Assembly: GCA_964655065.1 (NCBI GenBank)
Contig: CAZZLC010000027.1
Span: forward strand, 1 to 64,000
Length of the DNA: 64,000 bases
Direction: 5' to 3'
Source of the DNA: DRPG01 sp964655065
Lineage (GTDB): Bacteria > Myxococcota_A > UBA796 > GCA-2862545
The position numbers were made by a program, and so were the translations under genes. Shown here one piece after another: positions 26,090 through 35,385 of the stretch; the first letter of the stretch is position 1, and each line of letters begins with the position of its first letter. The notes below the pieces were generated by a model. It was not told the DNA's origin. It searched no databases and worked only from the letters and a program-made list of their open reading frames with translations.

Positions 26090-27514
26090 TCAGAACTGGA
26101 AGTACACGAAGTCGCGGCTCGTGTCCCGGTAGAACAGCGCGATCGCCACGATCTGCAGCGCCACTCCCGTCGTCTGCACCGGAAGGAGCCACGGCCCCTT
26201 CGACAGCCAGGGCCACACGTGGTCCTCGAACAGATCGCCGAGCACCATCGGCAGCGCAAAGAGACCCGCCACCACGAGCACGACCCAGGCCATCAGTCCT
26301 TCGTCCGCGGTGAAGTCCCAGGGCGCCTGCGCCAGGTGCATCCACACCCGCTGGACCGACGACTCGCGGAACAACACGCCCGCCGGGAGGAGAACCACCA
26401 CCGAGTGCAGCCCGGCCGTCATTCCGTGCACGATCGGGCCCGTCCGTCCCTCGAACCACCGGTTGGGAACGAGGGGAGCGCCGAGCGTGCACAGCACCAT
26501 CCAGATCCCGTACCAGACCCCGAGGAGCACGAAGTTCCAAGCGGCTCCGTGCCACAGCCCGATCAGCGCGAACGTGACGAGCAGGCTCGCGGCCATACGC
26601 CCTGGCCCCGGACCGAGCGTCTTCGACAGCGGCGCGTACACGTAGTCGCCGATCCAGGTGCCGAGCGTGACGTGCCAGCGCCGCCAGAAGTCCGGGGTCG
26701 ACGTGGCGAGGAAGGGCCGGCGGAAGTTGACCGAAAGCTCGAAGCCGAGCATCCGCGCCACCCCGCGCGCGATGTCCGTGTAGCCCGAGAAGTCGGCCAC
26801 GATCTGCACGCCGAACGCCACGGTGCCCGCGGCCACGAGCGGCGGGCTGGGCTGCTCGAGCAGGAACACCTTGTCGACGTAGAGCGCCACGACATCGGCG
26901 ATGCAGATCTTCTTGAAGGCCCCCCACACCGCGAGCAGGGCTCCCGAGCCGATGCGCGACGCGTCGAACCGTCGGGGTTGCTCGACTTGCGGCAGCAGAT
27001 CCCCCGCTCGCTCGATGGGCCCCGCCACGAGCTGCGGGAAGAAGCTGACGTAGACCGCATAGTCGAGCAGATCCCGCCGGGCCTCGACCCGTCCGCGGTA
27101 CACGTCGATGGTGTAGGACAGCGTCTGGAACGTGTAGAACGAGATGCCGACCGGCAACACGAGCGCCCACAGCGGCAGCTCGGTGCCGAGCCCCAGTCCG
27201 GCGAGGGCCTGGTTGACGTTCTCGACAAAGAAGTCGTGGTACTTGAACGCGCCGAGCAGCCCCAGGTTGCCGACCAGGCTCGCGACGAGCGCCCACGTGC
27301 GCAGGCGAGGACGCTCCGCCATCACACGGCCCGCGGCGAAGTCGAGCAGCGTCGACAGCGCGAGCAAGACCACGAACCACGGGTGGACCCAGCCATAGAA
27401 GATGGCCGAGGACGCGATCAGCAGGGCGTTCTGCCTCCGTCGGCCTCCGACGAGCCAGTACAGCCCGAACACGGCGAGCAGCAGCCCCAGGAACTCGACC
27501 TGGACGAAGGTCAT
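26090..27514 (-). CDS. MBOAT-family membrane O-acyltransferase
   Basis: The 474-residue product is a polytopic membrane protein with about ten hydrophobic segments. It carries the AlgI/DltB-type signatures: FKYHDFF, the block FFPQLVAGPIERAGDLLPQ, FRRPF...FWRRWHVTLG, and the catalytic histidine in IGLWHGAAWNF. Such proteins move acyl groups across the membrane to modify polysaccharides or other surface molecules. Its ATG overlaps the stop of the upstream SGNH-like gene (ATGA), so the two are translationally coupled. This matches the AlgI/AlgJ-AlgX pairing in which the second protein finishes the acetyl transfer outside. Confidence 0.92.
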   Translation of the reverse strand: MTFVQVEFLGLLLAVFGLYWLVGGRRRQNALLIASSAIFYGWVHPWFVVLLALSTLLDFAAGRVMAERPRLRTWALVASLVGNLGLLGAFKYHDFFVENVNQALAGLGLGTELPLWALVLPVGISFYTFQTLSYTIDVYRGRVEARRDLLDYAVYVSFFPQLVAGPIERAGDLLPQVEQPRRFDASRIGSGALLAVWGAFKKICIADVVALYVDKVFLLEQPSPPLVAAGTVAFGVQIVADFSGYTDIARGVARMLGFELSVNFRRPFLATSTPDFWRRWHVTLGTWIGDYVYAPLSKTLGPGPGRMAASLLVTFALIGLWHGAAWNFVLLGVWYGIWMVLCTLGAPLVPNRWFEGRTGPIVHGMTAGLHSVVVLLPAGVLFRESSVQRVWMHLAQAPWDFTADEGLMAWVVLVVAGLFALPMVLGDLFEDHVWPWLSKGPWLLPVQTTGVALQIVAIALFYRDTSRDFVYFQF

Positions 27515-29970
27515 TGCGGCACCCCGCTGGGCTGACCGGGTCCGGGCAGGGTCTCCACCAGCGTGGCCTTCTGGAAGAGCACGGCCTGGGCCGGCGAACG
27601 GTTCTCCAGCACCAGCGTCACGACGTCGCCGACGGGGCGGAGCGTCGACCACAGCCGCAGGACGATGCCGTGCTCGAGGAGCTCGATACGGATGTCGTGC
27701 TCGTCCGTCGTCAGACCCCCGCGCAGCAGCGACACCGCCACGACGTCGTCCTTGCTCGGCGGCGGCCCGAACCGGCGGGCGCTGAGGTGCAGCTCGACAG
27801 GCCCGGCGAAGAAGCGCTTCATCTCCTGACGGCTCGCGCTCACCCGTACCTCGTCGTGCTGAAGCAGCCACAGGGCGGTGTTGCAGGCGCGTCCGGACGT
27901 CCGATCGAACTGCAACGTGTAGGTCGCTCGCCGCGCCTGGCCCGGCCGGGGGTGAAACCGGATCTCGGTGCCCACGTGGCACATCGTGCCGGGCTCCGTA
28001 CGCACGTCGTCACAGTCGTTGTGGCGCTCGAGGAGGTGGCCGTCCTCGAGCACGGCCAGCGGCGAGCAGCGACCGGTGAGCCGGTCGGTGAGGTCGATGA
28101 CCTCGGGCGCCTCGAAGTGCCCGGTGCCGTCCTCGTTCCAGACGAGGTCGACGGGCCCGGGAACCGGTGGCTCGGCGGTGGTCCAGGTAGGCCGCATGTC
28201 CCCGAGCGGCCGACCCACCACGTCGAGCGTCACCTGTCGGGGGTTGCGGCCGCTGCCGAGGAACGGGGTGCTCCGGGGCCCGAGCCCGACCGTGACGGAG
28301 TGGAGGGCCACCAGCGGACCTCGCCGGGGTGAGCGCACGGTGAGCTCCCAGTCGGCGGGCCCCCCGTGGGCAACCCCTCGCCACATCCCGCCGTGCGACG
28401 TGAGCCCGATGGGACCGACACCCCGCAGGACGACCTCCGGAGCTTGCCCTTCGGCTCCGAAGGTGTGGGCCAGGACGTGGAACGCCCGCGGGCCCTGCTT
28501 GGACTCGTCCCAGGGGTCGGTCGCGGTCAGCGTCAGCGTCGTGCCGGGGAGAATCCACGTCACCGCCCCCTCGTCGGGATCCTCCACCGTCGGGGACGGG
28601 TGGGGCGCGAGCTCGACCGGGGACGAACGAGGCACCACGCTGATCGTCGTCGGCAACGCGCTGAAGCTCCCTGGCTCACAGTCGCGACGCAGCCGAAACG
28701 GACGGTCCACCCAATCGAACGGCCCGTCGGCGTCCCGAACCACCACCGGCCAGGCCGGAGGGAGCCCGCGCGCCTTCACGCGACCGGGAGTCACCGGGGC
28801 CTCGGCAGGAGGGAGGTCGAAGAGAGCGCTGATGGGCTTCGCCGTGCTCTCGAGGACGCACGACCCACGACGAGCGGTGAGCGCGAGAGGGCGCGCCCGG
28901 GCCGGCGGCTCGGTGCGGGTGACCCGGGGCGGGCGCTCGGGCACCGGGGCCTCGGGAACCGGGGCGTTCGGGAGGTGGAGCTTCAGCTTCTGGATCCGCT
29001 TGGCGAGGAAGCGGGTGTAGAACGCTCGGCCCACGGGCCGGAAGTGGACGGGGTCGGAGAACCACGCGGCGCGCACGGGGCGACGAGGCCGCTCGACGTA
29101 GCCGAGGCCTCGGGCGTTCATCAGCCGCACCAGCCCGTGCATCTGGTCCTGGGTCACGAGATCCGGCACTCCGGGCGCTGACGGAAGGTGCGCGAACGCG
29201 ACCTTCACGCCGTGGGCCTTCGCGAGATCGGCCACGTCGACCACGAGCGAGGCCTCGGGGTCCGTCGCGAGCTCGTTGTCGCCGTCCTCGGGAGGGGTCC
29301 ACGCGTCACGCGCGAGCCCGTAGTCGACGTTGTCGTCGGCGAAGACCCGGTTGTGGGCCGAGACGGCGTCCTCGGACGTGAGCCCGGCGAGGCCCGCAGC
29401 GAGATCGCGGGCGCCGTCCAGCAGGGCGCGCCGGTGCTGGACCCGCCGACGGTCGAGCTCCGACCAGATCACCGAGCGGGCGTCACGGTCGAGGACCTTC
29501 TTCACCAGCACGGGCTCGTGAGCGGTCATCAGCTGATCGAGACGCATCCGATCCTGCTCGGTCCGGGCGCTGACCGCGAGGAGCCCGTCTGCTCGGTTGG
29601 CGATGATGATCAGCCGAGGGACACGATCGCTGGCGAGCACGAGGTTCTTGATCACCGCGTACCAGGCGGGCGCCTCGGAGCCGGGGACCGTCAGCAGCTC
29701 CACCTTCAGGCCGAGCTCGCCGGCGAGCTGCTCGGGATCCACCCCGGCCTTGGTGATCGAGTTGCCGACCACCACGACGTCGGGCTCGTTGGCCATGGCC
29801 TCGGCGAGCTCGTCGCGGAGCTCGGGGTCCACGGCGGGACGGATCCGGAGGATCGCGAGCAGCCCGACGATCAACACGAGGATCGGGAGCCCCCAGGCGA
29901 CCACCCGAGGCGTCCAAGCGGGGACGCTCGAGCGTCCCATCGCCGTCCAAGGCCCCTGTTCCTGAACCAC
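27511..29970 (-). CDS. SGNH/AlgJ-like membrane-anchored protein
   Basis: The 819-residue product has an N-terminal membrane anchor (about 22-42). A periplasmic SGNH-hydrolase-like domain follows (about 62-330), with the nucleophile block VVVGNSITKAG and the catalytic Asp/His block SDPVHFRP. The residues after about 380 are beta-rich and of unknown fold, with several cysteines. Together with the coupled MBOAT it probably acetylates an exported glycan. GTG 29970 is preferred because GGAG lies five bases before it; ATG 29940 is an alternative without a good site. The extra C-terminal half is not usual for AlgJ or AlgX and may bind the glycan. Confidence 0.8.
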   Translation of the reverse strand: MVQEQGPWTAMGRSSVPAWTPRVVAWGLPILVLIVGLLAILRIRPAVDPELRDELAEAMANEPDVVVVGNSITKAGVDPEQLAGELGLKVELLTVPGSEAPAWYAVIKNLVLASDRVPRLIIIANRADGLLAVSARTEQDRMRLDQLMTAHEPVLVKKVLDRDARSVIWSELDRRRVQHRRALLDGARDLAAGLAGLTSEDAVSAHNRVFADDNVDYGLARDAWTPPEDGDNELATDPEASLVVDVADLAKAHGVKVAFAHLPSAPGVPDLVTQDQMHGLVRLMNARGLGYVERPRRPVRAAWFSDPVHFRPVGRAFYTRFLAKRIQKLKLHLPNAPVPEAPVPERPPRVTRTEPPARARPLALTARRGSCVLESTAKPISALFDLPPAEAPVTPGRVKARGLPPAWPVVVRDADGPFDWVDRPFRLRRDCEPGSFSALPTTISVVPRSSPVELAPHPSPTVEDPDEGAVTWILPGTTLTLTATDPWDESKQGPRAFHVLAHTFGAEGQAPEVVLRGVGPIGLTSHGGMWRGVAHGGPADWELTVRSPRRGPLVALHSVTVGLGPRSTPFLGSGRNPRQVTLDVVGRPLGDMRPTWTTAEPPVPGPVDLVWNEDGTGHFEAPEVIDLTDRLTGRCSPLAVLEDGHLLERHNDCDDVRTEPGTMCHVGTEIRFHPRPGQARRATYTLQFDRTSGRACNTALWLLQHDEVRVSASRQEMKRFFAGPVELHLSARRFGPPPSKDDVVAVSLLRGGLTTDEHDIRIELLEHGIVLRLWSTLRPVGDVVTLVLENRSPAQAVLFQKATLVETLPGPGQPSGVPQ

Positions 29971-30064
29971 CGCTGCTCCGAAGACCCTTCACCCTCGCGG
30001 TAACCGTGTGGTTCTCGGGCTCGGGCTCGCCTTTGCCGGTTACGCCCTCCTTCTCGGAGGACCC

Positions 30065-31045
30065 ATGGACTACCCCATCATCGGCAGCACGGGCATGCGG
30101 ACGTCGGCCCTCGCGTTCGGGACGATGACGTTCGGCGGCGAGGCCGACCGCGAGACCTCCGCCGCCCTGTACGCGGCGTGCCGGGACCACGGCATCATCC
30201 ACTTCGACACGGCCGACATGTACACCAAGGGCGACAGCGAGCGGATCCTCGGGGAGCTGGTGAAGGGCCACCGGGACGAGGTGGTCATCGCCACCAAGGC
30301 CTACTTCCCCACCGGCCCCGGGCCGAACGACCGAGGCGCCTCGCGCAAGCATCTCCGTCGCTCTGTCGAGGCGAGCCTCGCGCGACTGGGGACCGATCGC
30401 GTCGAGCTGTTCTACGTGCACAAGTTCGACGCGGACGCCGATCTCGAGCAGGTGCTCCGCACGCTCGACGATCTGGTCACCCAGGGGCTCGTGCTCCACC
30501 CGGCGGTGTCGAACTTCGCGGCGTGGCAGGTCACGAAGGCGCTCGGGATCCAGGCACTGCGGGGCTTCTCGCCCATCGTGGCCCTGCAGCCCATGTACAA
30601 CGCGGTCAAGCGCCAGGTCGAGGTCGAGCTGTTGCCCATGGCGGCCTCCGAGGGGCTGGCGGTGTTCCCCTACTCGCCGCTGGCCGGCGGGTTGCTCACC
30701 GGCAAGACGATGACGGGAGACGCCCGGCTGGCGCGCTCCGATGTCTACAAGACGCGCTACGCCGCTCACCTGGAGGCAGACCGCGGCGCTGCCTTCGCGG
30801 CGATCGCCAAGGAGGCGGGCCTGCACCCCGTCACCCTGGCCATTGCCTGGGTCGCCCGCCATCCCGCGGTCACCGCTCCCCTGCTCGGGGCCCGCTCGGT
30901 GGCTCAGCTCGAGCCCGCGCTGGCCGCCGCCGACGTGACGCTGGATCCCGAGGTCGTGGCTCGGGTCGACGCGCTGATCCCAGCTCCCGCCCCCGCCACC
31001 GACCGCACCGAGGAGGCAGTGGGCGCGGGGATCGATCAGCGCTGA
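30065..31045 (+). CDS. Aldo/keto reductase
   Basis: The 326-residue product has the (beta/alpha)8 aldo/keto reductase signatures. The catalytic tetrad is visible: Asp in HFDTADMY, Tyr in the same block, Lys in VVIATKAY and His in FYVHKFD. The NADPH-binding C-terminal block includes PLLGARSVAQLEP. It should reduce an aldehyde or ketone in the cytoplasm; the substrate is not readable. ATG 30065 follows CGGAGGACCC, which settles the start over an open frame from 30008. It is divergent from the SGNH gene (94 bp) and its 3' end overlaps the convergent MYXO-CTERM-like gene by ten bases. Confidence 0.93.
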   Translation: MDYPIIGSTGMRTSALAFGTMTFGGEADRETSAALYAACRDHGIIHFDTADMYTKGDSERILGELVKGHRDEVVIATKAYFPTGPGPNDRGASRKHLRRSVEASLARLGTDRVELFYVHKFDADADLEQVLRTLDDLVTQGLVLHPAVSNFAAWQVTKALGIQALRGFSPIVALQPMYNAVKRQVEVELLPMAASEGLAVFPYSPLAGGLLTGKTMTGDARLARSDVYKTRYAAHLEADRGAAFAAIAKEAGLHPVTLAIAWVARHPAVTAPLLGARSVAQLEPALAAADVTLDPEVVARVDALIPAPAPATDRTEEAVGAGIDQR

Positions 31046-32730
31046 CGGCGTCGGGCGAACAGCCAGCCGAGCAGCGCGAGACCACCGAGCCCTGACGACG
31101 GGGCGCCCGTGGGCGTGCAGCCACAGCCACCAGTGGCGTCGACGAACTCGACCGTGCCGCCCGCCGGCGTCGGGTCCTCGTTGTGCCAGATGTCCCGGGC
31201 CTTGACCTCGAAGCGGTTCGCTCCCGGCGAGGCGGCCACCACCGCCTCGGTGTCCGCCGACCAGGTCGACCAGCTGCCTCCGTTGACCCGGTAGCTGTAG
31301 ACCAGCGGGCCCTCGCGATCGTCGGTCCCCGAGAAGGTGGCGCGCAGCACGGCGCCGTCGAGGCGGACCTGGCCCGTGGTGTCGGGCGGAGTGCGGTCGA
31401 CCCGGGGGTCGTCGCTCCGGAAGAGCGTGGCCCACGCGAGGGCCGCCTGGTCCTCGAAAGCGGACTCGTCGACGCGGAGCACGTAGCCCAGGGCCTCGAA
31501 GTGCGACTCGTAGATCTCGAGGTCTTCGAGGGCGGCCGCCGCGGCCCGGACCGCCCAGCCCTCGAGGAAGCCCTGGAGGTTCTCGGGGCCCTCCTCCAGC
31601 ACTCGCGAGGCATCGAGCCGGGTGATGCTCGCCACGAGCTCGTGGGCGGTGAGCCGCAGCGAGCCAGCGTCCACACGGAGCTCGAGCAGCCCGTCGAGGT
31701 CGACGTCGAGCGACAGCAGCAACTCGTCCTCGGCGTTGCGGATCGACAGCGAGGTCTGGGGCAGCGCGATCGCCATCACCCCGTCGGCGATGCGGACCCG
31801 GGGCGCCACGTTGGTGCCGAGCTGGACCTGCAGATCGGTGCCGAGCCCGAGCCCCTCGAGCAGGTCCCGGAAGAGATCGCCAGTGGTGTCGGACCCGGGC
31901 TGGATGAGTCCCTGATCGAAGGCCGCGACCGCCACCTCCTCGACCAGGGCCTCGGTCAGCCCGACCGCGATGTGGGAGTCTCCGCGGGGAGACAGGTCGA
32001 CGCGCCGCCCTGGCCCGCCGTCGCCGCCCAGGTCGACGGTGGCCGAGGCGTAGAGTCCCTCCTCCGAGCTCGTGACCGCGCTCGGCAGGATTCCGAGGGA
32101 GAAGCCGGCGATCTCGGTCTGGTAGAGGAAGCCGTCGACGGTCAGCCCGGCGAGCAGGTCCGGGAGCTGCTCCTCGAGCTCGGTGACCGCGAAGTTCAGC
32201 AGCGCGTCCTCGAGGAAGAGCAGCAGCCCCTCCTCGACGAAGTCCGGGAGCTGGGCGAGGTCGATCGACACGTCGGCGTCGAGCTGAAGGGGCTCGAAGA
32301 AGGTGACCGCCAGCTGATCGTCGACGATGCGAGGAAAAAGCTCGCCGTTCACCGTCATGTCGCGGACGGTGACCTCCTCGATGTCCGTACCGAACGTGAT
32401 GCAGGCCCCGCCCGTGCCCCTCGCGTCCAGACGCATGTCGCGGCCCTCGGCCGAGACGACCTCCGCGTCCAGGGCGAGGCGGTTCGACCCCGCGACCAGG
32501 GAGACCGGTCCGAAGACCAGAGCGAGGTCGAGGTTCTCGATGGTCAGCTCGTAGCAGCCGTAGTCGAACACCACCGGACCGTCCGGAGCGATCGCCCAGG
32601 TCGAGTCCGACAGCTCGCTCGAGAGAAATCCGAGTCCGGCCGGGTGGATCTGGGCCTGGACCGCGTCGATGACGGGGGCGGCTCCGGCGGACGACGAGAC
32701 GAGAGCGAGGGCGACGAGAGAGGGGGTCAA
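31036..32730 (-). CDS. Exported protein with Ig-like domain and MYXO-CTERM-like tail
   Basis: The 564-residue product starts with a signal peptide (cleavage after SAGAAP, about residue 18). The first 400 residues are amphipathic strands and helices in a pattern reminiscent of tubular lipid-binding (BPI-like) domains, but I cannot prove the family. An Ig/fibronectin-like domain covers about 450-530 (YSYRVNGGSWSTWS). The C-terminus is GGCGC, a short hydrophobic helix and RRRQR, the MYXO-CTERM pattern for sorting to the cell surface. This tail is the best single clue to a Myxococcota host. It lies 18 bp downstream of the 32749 gene's stop on the same strand. Confidence 0.8.
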   Translation of the reverse strand: MTPSLVALALVSSSAGAAPVIDAVQAQIHPAGLGFLSSELSDSTWAIAPDGPVVFDYGCYELTIENLDLALVFGPVSLVAGSNRLALDAEVVSAEGRDMRLDARGTGGACITFGTDIEEVTVRDMTVNGELFPRIVDDQLAVTFFEPLQLDADVSIDLAQLPDFVEEGLLLFLEDALLNFAVTELEEQLPDLLAGLTVDGFLYQTEIAGFSLGILPSAVTSSEEGLYASATVDLGGDGGPGRRVDLSPRGDSHIAVGLTEALVEEVAVAAFDQGLIQPGSDTTGDLFRDLLEGLGLGTDLQVQLGTNVAPRVRIADGVMAIALPQTSLSIRNAEDELLLSLDVDLDGLLELRVDAGSLRLTAHELVASITRLDASRVLEEGPENLQGFLEGWAVRAAAAALEDLEIYESHFEALGYVLRVDESAFEDQAALAWATLFRSDDPRVDRTPPDTTGQVRLDGAVLRATFSGTDDREGPLVYSYRVNGGSWSTWSADTEAVVAASPGANRFEVKARDIWHNEDPTPAGGTVEFVDATGGCGCTPTGAPSSGLGGLALLGWLFARRRQR

Positions 32731-32748
32731 AGGACCTCCGAGGAGAGA

Positions 32749-33150
32749 TCAGGGGGACTGCGCGAGCAGACGGATGGTCCGGCGCACCCACACCCGCGGA
32801 TCTTCGGGGGTGCGGGGCCCAGTGTAGACGGCGGTGAGTCCGGCGGCGACGAGAGCGTCGATGTCGGCATCCGACTTGTGGCGCAGCGCGCCAGCCCACG
32901 CGTGGCAGCTCACGTGGCAGAGGCCCGGGAACACCGCGTGCGCGTGGTCGAGCCAGCGGATCCAGGCCTCGGTTGGCAGCCCGAGCGCGTGCTCACAGGC
33001 CGCGAAGATTCGGCCCGTGTCCGGTCGCAGTCCCGCCAGGCGATCGAGGTCGCCGAGGATCGCGTCGAGCGCGCGGGGCTGGCCCGCCACGGTGACGGAC
33101 AGCACCCAGGCGACGTGCTCGTCGGGGGGGCGGAACACGGTCTCGCTCAC
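32749..33150 (-). CDS. Conserved-looking hypothetical protein, start uncertain
   Basis: The product is at least 133 residues from GTG 33150, which has GAGG five bases upstream. Coding character seems to continue in frame upstream to about 33220 (LPGSGLGRYIGEARAVRAD), but no ATG or GTG exists there without running into the divergent gene at 33269, so a TTG start is possible. The sequence is rich in Ala, Trp and His, with no signal peptide or membrane helix, and I recognise no domain. It lies upstream of the MYXO-CTERM-like gene with an 18-bp gap, suggesting one transcript. Confidence 0.6.
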   Translation of the reverse strand: MSETVFRPPDEHVAWVLSVTVAGQPRALDAILGDLDRLAGLRPDTGRIFAACEHALGLPTEAWIRWLDHAHAVFPGLCHVSCHAWAGALRHKSDADIDALVAAGLTAVYTGPRTPEDPRVWVRRTIRLLAQSP

Positions 33151-33268
33151 GAGGACCTCGAAGTCGGCGCGAACGGCGCGCGCCTCGCCGATGTACCGCC
33201 CCAGACCCGATCCTGGCAAGATCGGGAGCGAGACCGGTACGAGCCACCGCCGGGCGTTAGCGGAGAGC

Positions 33269-34219
33269 GTGCAGCTGATCCTCCTCGGTCCACAGCGACC
33301 CTTCGCCAATGCGCCACAGGCCCTCGCGGAGCTCGACCCGACGGGTCCGATCGCCGTCATCGCCGCGGGATGGCGCCACGACGAGTCCGACGAAGCCCTC
33401 GTTCAGCGGCACCTCGGGCCCCGAGCGCACGTGCTTCCGCTGTACGCTTGGTTCGACCAGATCATGGCCGATCGGGCGAACCTTCGGGCTCGCTACGAGG
33501 CTCGCCAGGCGGCCCTCCGCGAGCTCCGCACGCTGCACCGGCTGCGCCTCGACCGGGCGCTGGCCGCGGTGCGCGACCTGCTCGCCCGCTCCGTGGGCGA
33601 CCTCACCGAACTGCTGACGCACCAGGCGCTGGAGGACGTGCGACGCATCGATCGCCAGCTCGTCTACCAGACCGACGCGATCGTCGACGCGCACGGCCGT
33701 CCGTGGGACGACGACCCTCTCGTGGCCGAGCGGCAGCAGCGGGCTCGCGAGGTGCTCGAGCAGGCCCAGGTGATCGTGATGGTCGGCGGCGACGTCGCCG
33801 TCCTACGGAGTCGGCTCGGATTCTTCGGGGTGGGCCGCGTGCTCGCCGAGCTCTACCGGCGTGGCACCGTGCTGGTGGCCTGGTCGGCGGGTGCCATGGC
33901 CCTGACCGAGCGCATCGTGCTCTACTACGACGACCCGCCCGACGGACCCTCGAACCCCGAGGTGTTCGATCGCGGCGAGGAGCTCGTCGAGGGGCTGGTC
34001 ATGCTGCCGCACGCGCGACAGCGCCTTCACCTCGACGATCCCGTGCGGGTTCGCCTGCTGGCCCTGCGCCTCGCGCCCGCCACCTGTCTCGGGCTCGAGA
34101 ACGGCGCCTGGCTCGTCCACACCGCCGAGGGCTGGTTCAACCGCGGGCCCGCGCGAAGCGCGTCTCGACTCGAGCCAGACGGGAGCGTGCAGAACCTGCC
34201 GACGTGGAGGGGCGCGTGA
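33269..34219 (+). CDS. S51/cyanophycinase-like serine peptidase (class I amidotransferase fold)
   Basis: The 316-residue product has the fold signs of peptidase family S51 (dipeptidase E, cyanophycinase). The block VIVMVGGDVAVLRSRLG is followed by the nucleophile elbow VAWSAGAMAL with Ser206, then YYDDPPDGPS and LPHARQRLHL, which may supply the His. Family members cleave after Asp in Asp-dipeptides or in cyanophycin. The N-terminal part with a central helical hairpin (about 60-150) is longer than in dipeptidase E. GTG 33269 follows CGGAGAGC. It is the first gene of a coupled operon: its TGA overlaps the GTG of the esterase gene at 34216. The true substrate is unknown. Confidence 0.75.
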   Translation: MQLILLGPQRPFANAPQALAELDPTGPIAVIAAGWRHDESDEALVQRHLGPRAHVLPLYAWFDQIMADRANLRARYEARQAALRELRTLHRLRLDRALAAVRDLLARSVGDLTELLTHQALEDVRRIDRQLVYQTDAIVDAHGRPWDDDPLVAERQQRAREVLEQAQVIVMVGGDVAVLRSRLGFFGVGRVLAELYRRGTVLVAWSAGAMALTERIVLYYDDPPDGPSNPEVFDRGEELVEGLVMLPHARQRLHLDDPVRVRLLALRLAPATCLGLENGAWLVHTAEGWFNRGPARSASRLEPDGSVQNLPTWRGA

Positions 34220-35385
34220 GCCGCGAGGCGATGCGCGAGGTCGTCATGCTCGCCCAGCAACTGGCCGCGTCCCGATCGAGCGCGCCCGACCTCGTCGAGA
34301 GCTTCGTCGCCCAGCACCAGTTTCCCATCGTCGACGACGAGACCGCGGTGTTCTTCCTGCGGGAGCCTGCCGCAGAGCAGGCCTTCCTCGTGCACTGGGT
34401 GTTCGGTCTCGAGGGTCGCCAGCCCCTGCTGCGGCTGCTCGACACCGACGCCCTCTACCTGCCGGTGAAGCTCCCCCACGCTGCTCGGGTCGAGTACAAG
34501 TTCGAGATTCGCGACCGCGAAGGGCATACCGCGCTGACCCACGACCCCCTGAATCCCCATCGGGCCCACGATCCATTTGGCTCGAACTCGGTGTGCGCCA
34601 TGCCGGGGTACCAGGTCCCGAGGTTCGTGCGACCGGATCCCGACACGCGGCCTGGTCGATTGGTGACCTTCGAGCACGAGAGCGCGATCTATCCCCCGAG
34701 CCGCACGGTCGAGGTGTACCTCCCGTCCGAGTACAAGGAGGTCAAGCGCTACCCGCTGCTCGTCTGCCACGACGGCCGTGACTACCTGGCCTACGCCGAC
34801 ACCAAGCAGGTCCTCGACAACCTCGTGGCGCGTCACGAGGTCGCGCCCCTCATCGTGGCGTTCACGTCGGGCGTCTCCCGCAACGAGGAGTACGCGGCCT
34901 CGACCCGCCAGGCCGACTACATCGTCCAGGAGCTCATCCCGGCCTTGGAGCGGGAGTTCCGCGTCTCCGACCGGCCGGGCGACCGGGGGCTCATGGGGGC
35001 GAGCTTTGGCGCCGTCACGAGCCTCTTCACGGCATGGCAGTATCCCGGCGCGTTCGGCAGGCTGTTGCTGCAGTCGGGCTCGTTCGTACACACCGACATC
35101 GGGCACCACGGACGCTCGGAGCTCTTCGACCCGATCGTGGACTTCGTGGCGGAGTTTCGGTCAGACCCCGGCCGCATCGCGGTGCCGAGGGTGTTTCTGT
35201 CGTGCGGCACCTTCGAGTCGCTCATCTGGTACAACCGCTCGCTCGTCCATCTCCTCCGGCAGGCCGGCATCGAGGCTCGCTTCGTGGAGTCGCAGGACGG
35301 ACACAACTGGGTCGCCTGGCGGGATCGACTACGCGACGGTCTGGCCTGGCTGTTTCCTGGTCGACTGTGGACCTGGTACGAATGA
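34216..35385 (+). CDS. Enterochelin-esterase-like alpha/beta hydrolase
   Basis: The 389-residue product has an N-terminal beta-sandwich-like domain (about 40-140, HWVFGLEGRQPLLRL) followed by an alpha/beta hydrolase of the Fes/esterase-D type. The nucleophile is Ser263 in GASFGAV and the catalytic histidine is probably His363 in DGHNWVAW; LLVCHDGRDYL supplies the oxyanion strand. Such enzymes cleave esters, for example in siderophores or glycan side chains. No signal peptide is seen. The GTG start overlaps the upstream TGA (GTGA), with GGAGG close by, and the stop overlaps the next ATG. It therefore shares a transcript with the S51-like and ATP-grasp genes. Confidence 0.85.
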   Translation: MSREAMREVVMLAQQLAASRSSAPDLVESFVAQHQFPIVDDETAVFFLREPAAEQAFLVHWVFGLEGRQPLLRLLDTDALYLPVKLPHAARVEYKFEIRDREGHTALTHDPLNPHRAHDPFGSNSVCAMPGYQVPRFVRPDPDTRPGRLVTFEHESAIYPPSRTVEVYLPSEYKEVKRYPLLVCHDGRDYLAYADTKQVLDNLVARHEVAPLIVAFTSGVSRNEEYAASTRQADYIVQELIPALEREFRVSDRPGDRGLMGASFGAVTSLFTAWQYPGAFGRLLLQSGSFVHTDIGHHGRSELFDPIVDFVAEFRSDPGRIAVPRVFLSCGTFESLIWYNRSLVHLLRQAGIEARFVESQDGHNWVAWRDRLRDGLAWLFPGRLWTWYE

